The notes beneath the pieces are model-generated. The model did no database searches. It had not been told where the DNA came from and saw nothing but the letters and a program-made list of their open reading frames with translations. From positions 1-64,000 of the forward strand of contig NZ_CP107821.1 of NCBI RefSeq assembly GCF_036346295.1: a stretch of DNA of 64,000 bases. The letters run 5' to 3'. Shown here piece after piece: positions 7,948 through 15,995 of this stretch. Numbering within the stretch: position 1 is the first letter of the stretch; every line of letters begins with the position of its first letter. A program made the translations under genes and the position numbers. The stretch is from Streptomyces sp. NBC_00536 (GTDB lineage Bacteria > Actinomycetota > Actinomycetes > Streptomycetales > Streptomycetaceae).

Positions 7948-8517
7948 ATGTCCGACCAGAACGGCACCCCTGCCGTCGACTACAGCGACCAGGCGCTGAG
8001 GGCTGCTGTGGCCTACCGCGTGAAGGCGCGGGTTGCCGCCATCTGCGACCCGCTGATCAAGGCGAACGCCGACTACATCAAGGGCACCAAGGGGCTGCGC
8101 AGCACCACGGCGGAGATGCCCGCGGGCGGCACCGAGGACAGGTCCGTCCCGATCGGCACGTTCACGCGCAGCGTGTCGAAGCCGAGCTTCTTCGTCGCCG
8201 ACGACCAGGCCGTCTTCGACTACGCCGACGAGCTGGGCGAGACAGACTTCGTCGTCCGGCCCAGTTTCGTCACCGCCCTGCTGGGTCGAGTTCAGTACGA
8301 CGCCAGGACCAACACGGTCATCGACCGCATCACCGGTGAGGTGGTCTCCGGCATCGGATACGACCCGGGCGGGGTCACCCTCAAGGTCAGCCCCTCCTGG
8401 GACACGGCGGGTGTCGAGGCCCTGGACTCCTACCTGGGCTTTATCGAGGAGATGCTCTCGAACCTGCCCGAGCTGACGGCCAGCGACTTCCACCGCAGCC
8501 TGGAGGCCGGACAGTGA
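7948..8517 (+). CDS. Hypothetical protein, 189 aa, first gene of the early operon
   Basis: I do not recognise the family. The product starts MSDQNGTPAVDYSDQALRAA. It has an N-terminal helix rich in Ala/Arg (VAYRVKARVAAICDPLIKAN), a central beta-rich part (SVSKPSFFVADDQAVFDYAD) and an acidic C-terminal helix (LDSYLGFIEEMLSNL). No membrane segment or catalytic motif is evident. The gene opens a tightly packed plus-strand operon and overlaps whiB by 4 bases (GTGA), so it is co-translated with a regulator and precedes replication genes. A DNA-metabolism or host-takeover role is plausible but unproven. Confidence 0.75.
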   Translation: MSDQNGTPAVDYSDQALRAAVAYRVKARVAAICDPLIKANADYIKGTKGLRSTTAEMPAGGTEDRSVPIGTFTRSVSKPSFFVADDQAVFDYADELGETDFVVRPSFVTALLGRVQYDARTNTVIDRITGEVVSGIGYDPGGVTLKVSPSWDTAGVEALDSYLGFIEEMLSNLPELTASDFHRSLEAGQ

Positions 8518-8819
8518 GCGTCCCCGTCTTCATGCGCGAAGCCCCCTGCTCGCGGATCGACCCCGAGCTGATGTTCCCGGCTCCGTCGGACCTCGCCAAG
8601 ATCGAAGAGGCCAAGAGCACCTGCGCCGAGTGCCCCTTCCAGATCGAGTGCCTGGAGTGGGCACTCGACCCGGCCAGCCGCTGCGACTTCGGCGTCTTCG
8701 GCGGCACCACCGAGGCCCAGCGCAAGGCACTGGTCAAGAAGCGGAAGCTCGGAAAGCCCCAGCGCCCGAACTACGGCCCCCGCCCGGCCGCCGACCGGCG
8801 CATACCCGCCTCCGTCTGA
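8514..8819 (+). CDS. WhiB-family iron-sulfur regulator
   Basis: A 101-residue Wbl protein, a 4Fe-4S transcription factor family found in actinobacteria and their phages. The four cluster cysteines are visible: C12 (APCSRIDPELMF), then CAECPFQIEC giving C37, C40 and C46 in the CxxCxxxxxC spacing. The turn GVFGGTTEAQRKAL corresponds to the conserved G(V/I)WGG with Trp replaced by Phe. A basic tail (KKRKLGKPQRPNYGPRP) follows for DNA binding. It starts at a GTG overlapping the upstream stop. Phage Wbl proteins can bind the host sigma factor and redirect transcription, so this is one candidate regulator of the phage programme. Confidence 0.93.
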   Translation: MSVPVFMREAPCSRIDPELMFPAPSDLAKIEEAKSTCAECPFQIECLEWALDPASRCDFGVFGGTTEAQRKALVKKRKLGKPQRPNYGPRPAADRRIPASV

Positions 8820-8889
8820 ACTTCCGCACGCCACGCCCCACCCCGCCCCCGTGGCGGGGCCCAGGGCGCACCTCATGCAAGGACCCCTC

Positions 8890-9201
8890 GTGATCCCCAG
8901 CGACACCCGTCTGGCGCTGATCGACCAGGCCACCGACCTCGTCGGCGACGCGATCAGCCCGACGACGTATCTCCTGTGCGTCAGGCACCTGCGCCGTCGG
9001 GACATAGACGTACGTGAGTGGCACCGCTGCGCCGACCTCGCCGCGACCGGACACCTCACGCACCACCAGGCCCGCAAGGCGGCCGGCCAGCTCGTCGCGG
9101 CCGGGCTGCTTGAACGCCGCGTGCACTACCGCCGGCGACGCGGCGACAAGCAGTACGTCGAGTACCGGCTGCACCTGCCCACCGAAGGGGTCGTCCAGTG
9201 A
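8890..9201 (+). CDS. Winged-helix protein, 103 aa
   Basis: The GTG at 8890 is chosen because AAGGA lies 6 bases upstream; the frame extends to 8851 without a site. The product contains a winged-helix pattern: YLLCVRHLRRRDIDVREWHR, CADLAATGHLTHHQARKAAG and QLVAAGLLERRVHYRRRRGD, where the last is the wing with a basic hairpin. This is MarR/replication-type wHTH architecture. It overlaps the next gene by 4 bases (GTGA). Position between whiB and the replication initiator suggests a role in replication control or initiation. Confidence 0.75.
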   Translation: MIPSDTRLALIDQATDLVGDAISPTTYLLCVRHLRRRDIDVREWHRCADLAATGHLTHHQARKAAGQLVAAGLLERRVHYRRRRGDKQYVEYRLHLPTEGVVQ

Positions 9202-10157
9202 CCAAGCACGACCCCGCCGACCTGGACGAGCAGTACGAACTCGTCGCAGGCCGTAAGGCGCCCTTCACCATGGTCCCGGACTGGATCACCCTCCACGAAG
9301 ACCTGGACCCGCAGGCCAAGGCGGTCTACGGCGTGCTGGCGATGCACGTCAACGTCTCGAAGGGCGACAACATCAGCTGGCCCACCCGTCTGACCATCGC
9401 CGGGATGCTGAACTGGAGCCGGGAGCAGTCGCCGGACAAGTACATTCAGCAGCTCGAAGCTGCTGGAGCCATCGACACCGAGCCCATGACCCGGCCCAAC
9501 GGGGCGAAGGGTAAGCGGTACATCGTGCACCAGACGCCGCCGCCCGGCTTCGCGGGGCCGACGACGGTCAAAGAGTGGTACGCCCGGAAGCGCGATGAGC
9601 TGGCCAAGGCTGGCCCTGCCCCCCGTCCCGGCCGGCCGCGGAAGCCGGTTGCGCCCGCGCCCGCGCCCGAGAAGCCCGGAGCGAAGAAGTCGGTGGCCGC
9701 GAAGAAGACGACTCCCGCGAAGGCGGCGAAGGAGAAGTCGCCGGCGGAGCTGGAGCTGGATCAGCGGGCGCACAAGGGCGCGCAACTCTGGTGGGACGAG
9801 CATGCCCCCGCCCTGGTTGAAGCCAAGCAGATGACCAGGCTCACTGGGACGCCCCGCCAGCGCAGCAGCAAGTTTCTCGCCCTGCGCGGCATGATCCGGG
9901 GAGCGCTGGCGGCTGAGTACGACCCGCGCCAGATCCTCGCCGCTCTGAAGGAGCTCAAGCTCTGGCTGCCCTCGGCGCAGCAGTTCGATGCCGCGCTCGG
10001 CCGCCAGGACGGCGTCCAGGGCAAGGCGGGCGGACGTCGCGGAGTGCAGCCGATCTTCAAGAACGACCAGTGGCAGCCGGACGAGCCGGAAAAGGGCGCC
10101 GCCCCGACCGCGCCCGACCTCGATGTGTTCGGCGTCCAGACCGATGACGTCACCTGA
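9198..10157 (+). CDS. Replication-initiator-like HTH protein
   Basis: A 319-residue protein. Residues 20-105 form a winged-helix domain of the type seen in phage/plasmid replication proteins: DLDPQAKAVYGVLAMHVN, WPTRLTIAGMLNWSREQSPD, KYIQQLEAAGAIDTEPM and a wing. A Lys/Ala/Pro-rich linker (about 135-180) follows, then a C-terminal helical domain (AQLWWDEHAPALVEAKQM, FLALRGMIRGALAAEYDP) like the DnaD-type parts of helicase loaders. A DnaC-like ATPase gene follows after 28 bases. The pair matches the initiator plus helicase-loader arrangement of many actinophages, so it probably recognises the origin and recruits the loader. Confidence 0.75.
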   Translation: MTKHDPADLDEQYELVAGRKAPFTMVPDWITLHEDLDPQAKAVYGVLAMHVNVSKGDNISWPTRLTIAGMLNWSREQSPDKYIQQLEAAGAIDTEPMTRPNGAKGKRYIVHQTPPPGFAGPTTVKEWYARKRDELAKAGPAPRPGRPRKPVAPAPAPEKPGAKKSVAAKKTTPAKAAKEKSPAELELDQRAHKGAQLWWDEHAPALVEAKQMTRLTGTPRQRSSKFLALRGMIRGALAAEYDPRQILAALKELKLWLPSAQQFDAALGRQDGVQGKAGGRRGVQPIFKNDQWQPDEPEKGAAPTAPDLDVFGVQTDDVT

Positions 10158-10185
10158 TCAGCCGTCCGAGAGGAGGACCGACGAT

Positions 10186-11001
10186 ATGTCTCTCGCCCTA
10201 CCCGCAGCACCCGCACTACCGAGCCAGAGCCGCGAACCGATGCTCGCGGCCGGCGCGGTCGGCAAGGTCGCGGCCATCCTTCGGCAGCGAGGGGTGGACC
10301 CGGCCAAGGCGTCCATGACGCACGACCGCCCGGACGACACCGAGGCGTACCAGCAGCAGGTCTACCGGGACGCGTGGGTGAACTCGCTGCGGCTGTCCGG
10401 CCACGCGGACTATGCCCGGTACACCCTCAGCTCCCTGGATGACCCCGGCCAGTTCCCTAAGCACATGAAGAAGTACGTCGAGCAGCTCGCCGCCGCCCGA
10501 CGCCACAACCGTGACCAGCTCAAGCTGCCCGTGGACGACCGCCGCGAGCTTCGGCCGAACATCCTCCACCTCGTCGCGGCTGGTGGTGTTGGCGCGGGGA
10601 AGACCGTGGCGGCCGCGGCCGCGGGCGCCTTCGCCGTCGAATGCGGGCTGATGGCCCGTTTCGTCTCGCACTCGATGTACCTCGCCTGGCTCCGGCCCGA
10701 GGGGGCGCCCGCCGGCCTCACCCCCACACAGGTGCGGGAGCGGTACGAACGGTGCGACCTGCTCGTCCTGGACGACCTGTGCAACGAGATGGACGAGTAC
10801 GCGACCAACCACGTACGCACACACACCTCCAACCTGATCACGGCTCGCATCAACTCCGGCCGGGCCACGCTGTTCACGACGAACCTGAACTTCGACCAGA
10901 TCGAGGCTGTCTTGGGTGAACGGCTCGCGTCGCGAGTCGGGAACCGTGCGACCGTCCTGCGCATGGTCGGCGCCGACCGCAGAAAGCCGCAAAGGTGGTA
11001 A
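10186..11001 (+). CDS. DnaC/IstB-like AAA+ ATPase, helicase loader
   Basis: The ATG at 10186 has a strong site (GAGAGGAGGA) 8 bases upstream, giving 271 residues. Walker A is AAGGVGAGKTVAAAAAGA at about 130-147. Walker B is LLVLDDLCNEM. A later TLFTTNLNFDQIEAVLGERL plus ASRVGNRATVLRMVG matches sensor 1 and the arginine-finger region of DnaC-type loaders. It would load the host replicative helicase at the phage or plasmid origin, after recruitment by the preceding initiator-like protein. It is followed by a 128-base gap that carries the ACGAGCAA leader element and a GGAGGA site for the next gene. Confidence 0.88.
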   Translation: MSLALPAAPALPSQSREPMLAAGAVGKVAAILRQRGVDPAKASMTHDRPDDTEAYQQQVYRDAWVNSLRLSGHADYARYTLSSLDDPGQFPKHMKKYVEQLAAARRHNRDQLKLPVDDRRELRPNILHLVAAGGVGAGKTVAAAAAGAFAVECGLMARFVSHSMYLAWLRPEGAPAGLTPTQVRERYERCDLLVLDDLCNEMDEYATNHVRTHTSNLITARINSGRATLFTTNLNFDQIEAVLGERLASRVGNRATVLRMVGADRRKPQRW

Positions 11002-11129
11002 ATCCTCACGCCTGGGCGGACTAGCGGAGAACGGACATCGGCCAGGGGCCACGCGTGATCTAGGCTGTCCGGCAACCGGGCGTCCACGAGCAAGGGCGCA
11101 CCAGGTCAACGCTCCTGGAGGACATCACC

Positions 11130-12401
11130 GTGGCCCCATCCATCTCGTCGCGCGCTGCCGCCATGACCGAAGCCGAGATCCGCGCGGCCGAACGCATCCT
11201 CATGGCGGGTACCTGGGCGATCACCGCAGGCGCACTGCTGTTCAGCGTCCTGACGGTCACCCCACTGGTCCGATCGGTCAGCCCGACCGGCTGGGAGTGG
11301 ACGGCCCCCATCCTCCCCGTCGTCGTGGACGCCGCGGTGGTCATCGTCGTCCGCCTGGACTCCGTCATCTCGCGACTCGGCGGGTCTGGTGGAGCTTGGC
11401 CGGGGATCCTGCGCTGGATGACCGGCGTCATGACGCTCGCTCTCAACGTGGGCAACTCTGCCCTGCACCGGGACTGGGTGGGTATGGCCGTCCACTCCGT
11501 GGCGCCCCTCCTCCTCATTGTCACCGCCGAGGCCGGCCTCGCCTACCGCCGGGCCATCAACACCGCTTTGGTCCGGATCGCGCGGGAGCAGGCCGAGGTT
11601 GAAGAGCAGGTCCGCCTTGAGCGGCAGGCGGAGGCCGAACGCCAGCGCGAGGAACGGCAGAGGGAACAGGCCGCCCGCGAGAAGGCCGCGCAGGACGCCC
11701 GGGACCACGCCCTCCGCCTGGAGCAGGAGCAGGCGGACCGAGAGCAAGCGCGGCTCCTCGCCGAGCGTGAACACGAGCTTGTCCTGGAGCAGGAGCGGAC
11801 GAAGCGCGAGGAGCAAAAGGAGCGGTTGCGCCTGGAGCAGGAGCAGGCCGCCCGCGACCACGAGCTTGTTGTCGAGCGTGACCGCGCGGCGCGGGAAGAC
11901 GCCGAGCGCCGTCGGCGCGAAGACCGCGAAGAGCGTGAGCGCCGGGAGAAGGCCGCCCGGGAGGAGAAGGCGGCACGCGAAGCGCGGGAGAGGGCCGAAC
12001 AGGAGCGCAAGGACCGGGAGCCGCAGTTCGCTGGCGTGTCCCCTGCGCGGACCGTCGGCAAGCTGGGGGTGACGGCCACGCTGGCGAAGCCGGCGGCGAC
12101 CAAGTCGGTGGAGGCTGTGGTGATGAAGAACGAGTTCGCCGGGATGACCCAGTCGGACGCCGAGGAGGCCCTGTTCGAGCTGTACCGGGAGGCGCGGGAC
12201 GCGAACGCCTACGAGGACTGGAAGCGGGACAACCCCCTGTTCCAGCCGCGGGGGCCGTTCTGCGGAAGCAACCTGGGGCGCCGGCTCGGCCGCTCGGACG
12301 CTGCGGGCCGCACCAACGTCATGCCGAAGTTCGAGGAGTGGTACGACGAGTACCTGGCGAAGAAGCGCGAGGAGTCGCGTGAGCTGGTCGGCGTGGGCTG
12401 A
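11130..12401 (+). CDS. DUF2637-type membrane protein with long coiled coil (plasmid-transfer-like)
   Basis: A 423-residue protein. Residues 20-150 hold about four membrane segments (GTWAITAGALLFSVLTVTPL; APILPVVVDAAVVIVVRL; LRWMTGVMTLALNVGNSAL; HSVAPLLLIVTAEAGLAYR), the DUF2637 pattern found in Streptomyces conjugative plasmids and their Spd-type spread proteins. Residues 155-300 are an almost uninterrupted Glu/Arg/Gln coiled coil. The C-terminus (about 330-423) is a separate domain (GMTQSDAEEALFELYREARD). A GTG start follows CTCCTGGAGGA. It is a single gene of plasmid character inside the replication operon. A membrane anchor for replication or mycelial spread are both possible. Confidence 0.75.
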   Translation: MAPSISSRAAAMTEAEIRAAERILMAGTWAITAGALLFSVLTVTPLVRSVSPTGWEWTAPILPVVVDAAVVIVVRLDSVISRLGGSGGAWPGILRWMTGVMTLALNVGNSALHRDWVGMAVHSVAPLLLIVTAEAGLAYRRAINTALVRIAREQAEVEEQVRLERQAEAERQREERQREQAAREKAAQDARDHALRLEQEQADREQARLLAEREHELVLEQERTKREEQKERLRLEQEQAARDHELVVERDRAAREDAERRRREDREERERREKAAREEKAAREARERAEQERKDREPQFAGVSPARTVGKLGVTATLAKPAATKSVEAVVMKNEFAGMTQSDAEEALFELYREARDANAYEDWKRDNPLFQPRGPFCGSNLGRRLGRSDAAGRTNVMPKFEEWYDEYLAKKREESRELVGVG

Positions 12402-12420
12402 CCTCCTTTCCCTCACCGCC

Positions 12421-12454
12421 CGGCGGGCGCCTCGTATTCTCGGGGCGCCCGCCG
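12421..12454 (+). terminator. Intrinsic terminator after the DUF2637 gene
   Basis: A perfect 11-bp stem, CGGCGGGCGCC paired with GGCGCCCGCCG, is closed by a 12-base loop and followed by CCGTCTTTCC. It separates the replication operon from the following gene and argues against starting that gene upstream at 12379. Confidence 0.8.
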
Positions 12455-12477
12455 CCGTCTTTCCGGCCCCGATTCGA

Positions 12478-12930
12478 ATGGACCGTACGCCCATGGACCG
12501 CTCTCAGCGGGCTGCCGAGGCCCGACTCATTGCCGCCAGCCACGCGCGGGAGGTCTCCGACTTCGCCCGTGGCGTCGTGGGCGGGACGTCCAGTGCAGCC
12601 ACCGCAGCGGACCGCATCGGCGAGGCTCGGAGGCTGCGGCTGCTCGCCCTTCAGGTGCTCAATTGGAGCGTGCGCGCCGCAGTGCTGGAAGGCACGCCGT
12701 GGGTCGAGATCGCGACGGCGCTGGGCCGGGATGCAGAGGCGGTCCGTGCCGAGTTCGAGGCCGGCACCTCACAGTGGGCGGATCTCGCGTCGCGAGACCC
12801 AGAGCGGGCGGAACGCAGCGCCGCGGAGGCCGAGGCCCTGGACACCTGGTACAGAACGCACGCAGTGGACTTTCTGGATCCCGCCGAAGATGCGCCGGTT
12901 TCGGGGCTTTTCGCTCCCCCGAAAGAGTAG
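12478..12930 (+). CDS. Hypothetical HTH-like protein, 150 aa
   Basis: A start at ATG 12478 (or ATG 12493) is preferred, because a longer frame from 12379 would cross the terminator at 12421-12454. Neither ATG has a strong ribosome site. The central part reads GTPWVEIATALGRDAEAVRAEF, an HTH-like segment like those in Streptomyces 'sigma-like' or DNA-binding accessory proteins. It is surrounded by charged helices (RIGEARRLRLLALQVLNWSV; ERAERSAAEAEALDTWYRTH). The acidic/Pro tail ends GLFAPPKE. The function is not recognised; it sits between replication and recombination genes. Confidence 0.6.
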   Translation: MDRTPMDRSQRAAEARLIAASHAREVSDFARGVVGGTSSAATAADRIGEARRLRLLALQVLNWSVRAAVLEGTPWVEIATALGRDAEAVRAEFEAGTSQWADLASRDPERAERSAAEAEALDTWYRTHAVDFLDPAEDAPVSGLFAPPKE

Positions 12931-13060
12931 CCAAGCTGATAAAGTGTGAACCACGCCCGAAGGGGGTCGCAAGACCATCCGACGGCGCAACATGCCCCCG
13001 GTACGAGCAAGCCGCGGGGCGGGCAACGCTCCACACCCCCAGCCAGGAGGACGGTCACCC

Positions 13061-14476
13061 ATGACCGAGACGACCACCCCAGAGCCGCCTCTGACCGTTG
13101 ATGAGGCCTTCATCGCGGTCATGCGGGAGATCGGCCCGGTCGGCAAGAACGGCCGAAACAAGGACCAGAACTACCACTTCCGCGCACAGGAAGACATCGT
13201 CGCCGCCGCCCGGAAGCCGATGGCGCACTACGGCCTGCGCATGCTTCCCAAGGTCATCAGTCACGAGCACTTCACCCGCGGCAAGGTCAACGTCGCCATC
13301 ATCGAGGTGGAGTTCACCTTCCGTGGCCCCACCGGCGACACCATGCCGCCCATCCTGGTGATCGGCGAGGGCGCTGACGTCTCCGACAAGGCCAGCAACA
13401 AGGCCATGACCGCCGCGAAGAAGTACGCCTTCATCCAGGCGTTCGAGATCGCCGACGGGGCGGACGACGGCGACAACGACCACCCGGCAGCCGTTCGGGG
13501 GCCCCTGGACTGGTACCTCGACCAGATCCGGCAGCCCAACATCTGGCAGAACGCCGAAGCGCTGCGGAAGCTCCGGGACCGGGCCGTCGCCGAGAAGGTC
13601 GCCGACCTTGAGGTGCCGGACGCTCCCGGGCAGACCTTCCGCCGACTGATCGAGGGGCAGGGGGCGAAGCTGATTCGCGAGCAGCAGGAGCGAGACCAGC
13701 GGAAGGCCGAAGAGCGTGAGGCCGTTGCCGCGCAGATGAGCGCCGAGTACCCGACGCCGGACGAACTGAACGACGACCCGTGGCTCCAGCCTGCTCCGCC
13801 GCGCGAAGAGCAGCACACGAGCCCGGGGCCCGCCCCGACCCGCCGTGAGACACCCGCTGTCACACGCGAGCACCAGACCCCGCCCGCCTCGCCGGTGCCG
13901 GATGCGGCCGAAATCGAAGCACAGCTGGTTCAGGCCGCAGCGGACCCCGCGGACTGCGAGCGACGGCTGAACGACCTTCGTGCGCGGTACGGAGCGGGCG
14001 CCCTCGCTCAGACCGTGGTGCGGACGGAGTGGGGGACGGTCGACGCCAACAGCGCGATCACCATGGCGTTGCTGAGCCGCCCGAGCACCCACGCGCCCGA
14101 TGAGGCACCGGCCGGCCCCAGCACACCCGCCGCCCCGCAGGCGGCGGACAACCCGCGGGCCCGGAGCAAGATGACCGCCAAGGACCGGGCGCAGGAGGAC
14201 ATGGTCGCCGAGCTGGAGTTCCAGGCCCAGATGCTCGGCTTGGGATCCCTGGAGTTCGCCGCCGATCTGCTGCCGCCGGGCGCGACGAGCCTGGAACAGA
14301 TCCAGAAGGTTCGAGCGATGCAGGACCACATCAAGGGCCACCGGCCGGAGGTGCTCGCAGCGATGATCCAGAACGGGTTGACGAACGCGGCGGCGGAGTA
14401 CGCCAAGTTCGGAGACCGCGTTCCGGCGAGGAACATCGCCGCGTTCATTCGCGGAGTGCTCGCACCACAGAAGTGA
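13061..14476 (+). CDS. erf: ERF-family single-strand annealing recombinase
   Basis: The ATG at 13061 follows AGGAGGA, giving 471 residues; the frame upstream to 12992 is leader. Residues 12-140 match the ERF superfamily: AFIAVMREIGPVGKNG, NYHFRAQEDIVAAARKPM, then GEGADVSDKASNKAMTAAKK and YAFIQAFEIADGADDGD. ERF proteins anneal complementary single strands during phage recombination and circularisation. A long C-terminal extension (about 150-471) with Pro-rich linkers and two further helical domains is unusual, since classical Erf is near 200 residues. With SSB at 4.6 kb it forms a recombination pair. The origin-like array starts about 100 bases after its stop. Confidence 0.88.
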   Translation: MTETTTPEPPLTVDEAFIAVMREIGPVGKNGRNKDQNYHFRAQEDIVAAARKPMAHYGLRMLPKVISHEHFTRGKVNVAIIEVEFTFRGPTGDTMPPILVIGEGADVSDKASNKAMTAAKKYAFIQAFEIADGADDGDNDHPAAVRGPLDWYLDQIRQPNIWQNAEALRKLRDRAVAEKVADLEVPDAPGQTFRRLIEGQGAKLIREQQERDQRKAEEREAVAAQMSAEYPTPDELNDDPWLQPAPPREEQHTSPGPAPTRRETPAVTREHQTPPASPVPDAAEIEAQLVQAAADPADCERRLNDLRARYGAGALAQTVVRTEWGTVDANSAITMALLSRPSTHAPDEAPAGPSTPAAPQAADNPRARSKMTAKDRAQEDMVAELEFQAQMLGLGSLEFAADLLPPGATSLEQIQKVRAMQDHIKGHRPEVLAAMIQNGLTNAAAEYAKFGDRVPARNIAAFIRGVLAPQK

Positions 14477-14553
14477 CGTGACGTGCCGACCCCCTTGCCA
14501 TCCCACACTCTGGGCTCAGCCGTCTGCCACCTACTCGGCAGTCGTCACGTCAC
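14473..14553. repeat. Inverted GTGACGTGACG / CGTCACGTCAC arms at the 3' end of erf
   Basis: GTGACGTGACG (14473-14483, containing the erf stop codon) and CGTCACGTCAC (14543-14553) are perfect inverted 11-mers 59 bases apart; each contains TGACG repeated. They could form a long-loop terminator or be part of the adjacent repeat array. Confidence 0.5.
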
Positions 14554-14576
14554 GTCACGTAGCCCCCGACCGAGAT

Positions 14577-15062
14577 CAGGGTTCGCCTCCCGGGTTCGGG
14601 TTCGGGGTTCGGGTTCGGGGGTTCGCCTCCCGCGTTCGGGGTTCGGGTTCGGGTCCCTGGGTTCGGGTTCGGGGTTCGGGTTCGGGTTCGGGGTTCGGGT
14701 CCCTGGGTTCGGGTTCGGGTCCCTGGGTTCGGGTTTGGGCCCGAACAGCGCGTACAGGAGAGGGTTCGCGTACCCAGCCGAGGATCCGGGAACGGGGTGT
14801 TCCCAATGGGAACACCCCCCACGGGGCCGCAACTCTCTTCGGTCTCAGCACCGCCTACGGTCCGGTTGGGCAGCGGGTTCGCGCGCTTGACCTGCGGAAA
14901 CAGGGGCGAACCCTCAAAGCGAGCGCGAACCCGAACCCTGAGCGGAAGGCGAACCCGAACCCGAACCCTGAGCGGAAGGCGAACCCGAACCCGAACCTTC
15001 GAGTGCGGGGGCGAACCCGAACCCCGACTCCCGAAGGCGAACCCGAACCCGGGTCCACCGGA
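14577..15062. repeat. Paired inverted GGGTTCG arrays: candidate replication origin
   Basis: The left array (14577-14736) has 18 copies of GTTCG in runs of GGGTTCGGGTTCGGG, some broken by GTCCCTG. The right array (14906-15058) has 13 copies of CGAAC in the opposite orientation, including a 30-base unit repeated twice (period seen at 14936/14966). The spacer of about 170 bases holds a 25-bp palindrome at 14794-14818. No gene frame with normal composition crosses it. Replication genes lie on the left and a small unknown gene on the right. Iteron-type origins look like this; a centromere or a packaging site are alternatives. Confidence 0.7.
14794..14818. repeat. Palindrome GTTCCCANTGGGAAC, site 1 (in origin array)
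   Basis: Core GTTCCCAATGGGAAC at 14799-14813, with five further paired bases on each side (GGGGT/ACCCC), so 25 bp in all. It is centred between the two inverted arrays. It is one of six copies in the window and a candidate ParB-binding site. Confidence 0.7.
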
Positions 15063-15105
15063 AGGAGAACCGGTACGAGGAAAACCCGCAGGCGCGAATG
15101 CAGAA

Positions 15106-15131
15106 GGCGCACCCCCGGCTGGGAGTGCGCC
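15106..15131 (-). terminator. Terminator after the small unknown gene
   Basis: Stem GGCGCACCCCC / GGGAGTGCGCC (one mismatch) with loop GGCT lies 24 bases past the stop of the minus-strand gene at 15155. On the minus strand it is followed by TTCTGCATTC. Confidence 0.7.
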
Positions 15132-15154
15132 CTTCGTCGGTCACTGGGGCAGAG

Positions 15155-15703
15155 CTATGCGCCAGCCGCCCTTGCTGCTGCTCGTTGCCGCTTCTGTTCC
15201 GCTGCCCGGTCCACATCGTTCTGCTGCTCTTCGCGCACCAGCTCAAGGAAGCGTTCCGGGAACTCGTCAGCCAGGCGGCGACGCGCCCGCCCCCGCGGGT
15301 TCGACTCCGGGGGCAGGAACCCACGACGGGCGATGATCCCCGCAAGGACGTTGTGGAGCAGCTCGGCCTCGTGCTCGGCATCCAGGCGGAAGCGGCGGAG
15401 TCGTTCCCGGCGCCCGTTATTGCTCTCCTCGGCCGGGGACTCCAGGTACTTCTCGGGATCTTGGAGTAGATCGGTGATGGCGCGGCGGGCTTTGCGGGCC
15501 AGCTCCGCCGAGCGCACGGCGTACGCGGTGACTCGGTCCTCGTCCGAGGACGAGATGAAGTCCCTCACTGCCATGGTGAACTGCCTGTTGGAAAGGGCCT
15601 TGAGGGCCTCGATCCTGTTCGCGACCTCGCTCGGGTCGGGCTCCGTCCAGCGGCTTTGACGCGAGTTCGGTTCGTCTGGCCCGTTCTGCTGCGTTGCCGC
15701 CAT
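15155..15703 (-). CDS. Hypothetical charged helical protein next to the origin array
   Basis: The ATG at 15703 follows AGGAGGG; 182 residues. The product is very rich in Arg, Glu and Ala and is predicted mostly helical: EVANRIEALKALSNRQFTMA, VRSAELARKARRAITDLLQD, RRERLRRFRLDAEHEAELLH, and a basic C-terminus (QKRQRAAARAAGA). No membrane segment or enzyme motif is seen. It is the only gene transcribed away from the repeat array on this side and has its own terminator. A DNA-binding or replication-control protein is possible by position, but no family is recognised. Confidence 0.65.
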   Translation of the reverse strand: MAATQQNGPDEPNSRQSRWTEPDPSEVANRIEALKALSNRQFTMAVRDFISSSDEDRVTAYAVRSAELARKARRAITDLLQDPEKYLESPAEESNNGRRERLRRFRLDAEHEAELLHNVLAGIIARRGFLPPESNPRGRARRRLADEFPERFLELVREEQQNDVDRAAEQKRQRAAARAAGA

Positions 15704-15762
15704 GACGGCTGGCCCTCCTGGAGTCGCTCGTGGCCGGCTGCCGCCGACAGGGGGTGCAGGGA

Positions 15763-15944
15763 GAGGTGGCCGCCCTGCTACCGATCTCACCGTGGGCCGG
15801 ATCGTCCCGGATAGCGGCCAGTACCCGGCCAGTCTTGGCGGCGTACCCCGCGGTCAACGCTCCGGGCCCCAACCAGAGGGAAAGACCCAGAAACCCGCGA
15901 GGGGCCACCTGCGACGGTGAGATCGGCGGCACGGCGGCCACCTC
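15763..15944. repeat. 30-bp imperfect inverted repeat with 122-base spacer
   Basis: The left arm 15763-15792 and right arm 15915-15944 are inverted copies matching at 27 of 30 bases; outer parts are GAGGTGGCCG and CGGCCACCTC, inner parts CCGATCTCACCG and CGGTGAGATCGG. The region has no gene. The transcript could fold into one long hairpin, or the arms could be binding sites. Confidence 0.7.
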
Positions 15945-15958
15945 ATTGCGGATGATAC

Positions 15959-15987
15959 CTGCGCAGCGCTGCTCAGCCGCTACGCAG
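15959..15987 (-). terminator. Terminator at the end of the late module
   Basis: Stem CTGCGCAGCG / CGCTACGCAG (one mismatch) with a 9-base loop lies 9 bases past the stop of the holin candidate, the last minus-strand gene of the late module. Confidence 0.55.
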
Positions 15988-15995
15988 CGGTGCTA

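Noticed and set aside
12379..12477. Upstream extension of the gene ending at 12930
   Set aside because: It would read through the perfect hairpin at 12421-12454, so a start at 12478 or 12493 is more likely.
14577..15062. CRISPR array or telomere
   Set aside because: Units are short, irregular and without unique spacers, and are inverted halfway; nothing shows a DNA end.
14478..15659. Frames across the GGGTTCG arrays encoding RVRGSGSG or NPNPERKA repeats
   Set aside because: These are translations of the DNA repeat in several frames and both strands, with no ribosome site; the region is better read as a non-coding array.
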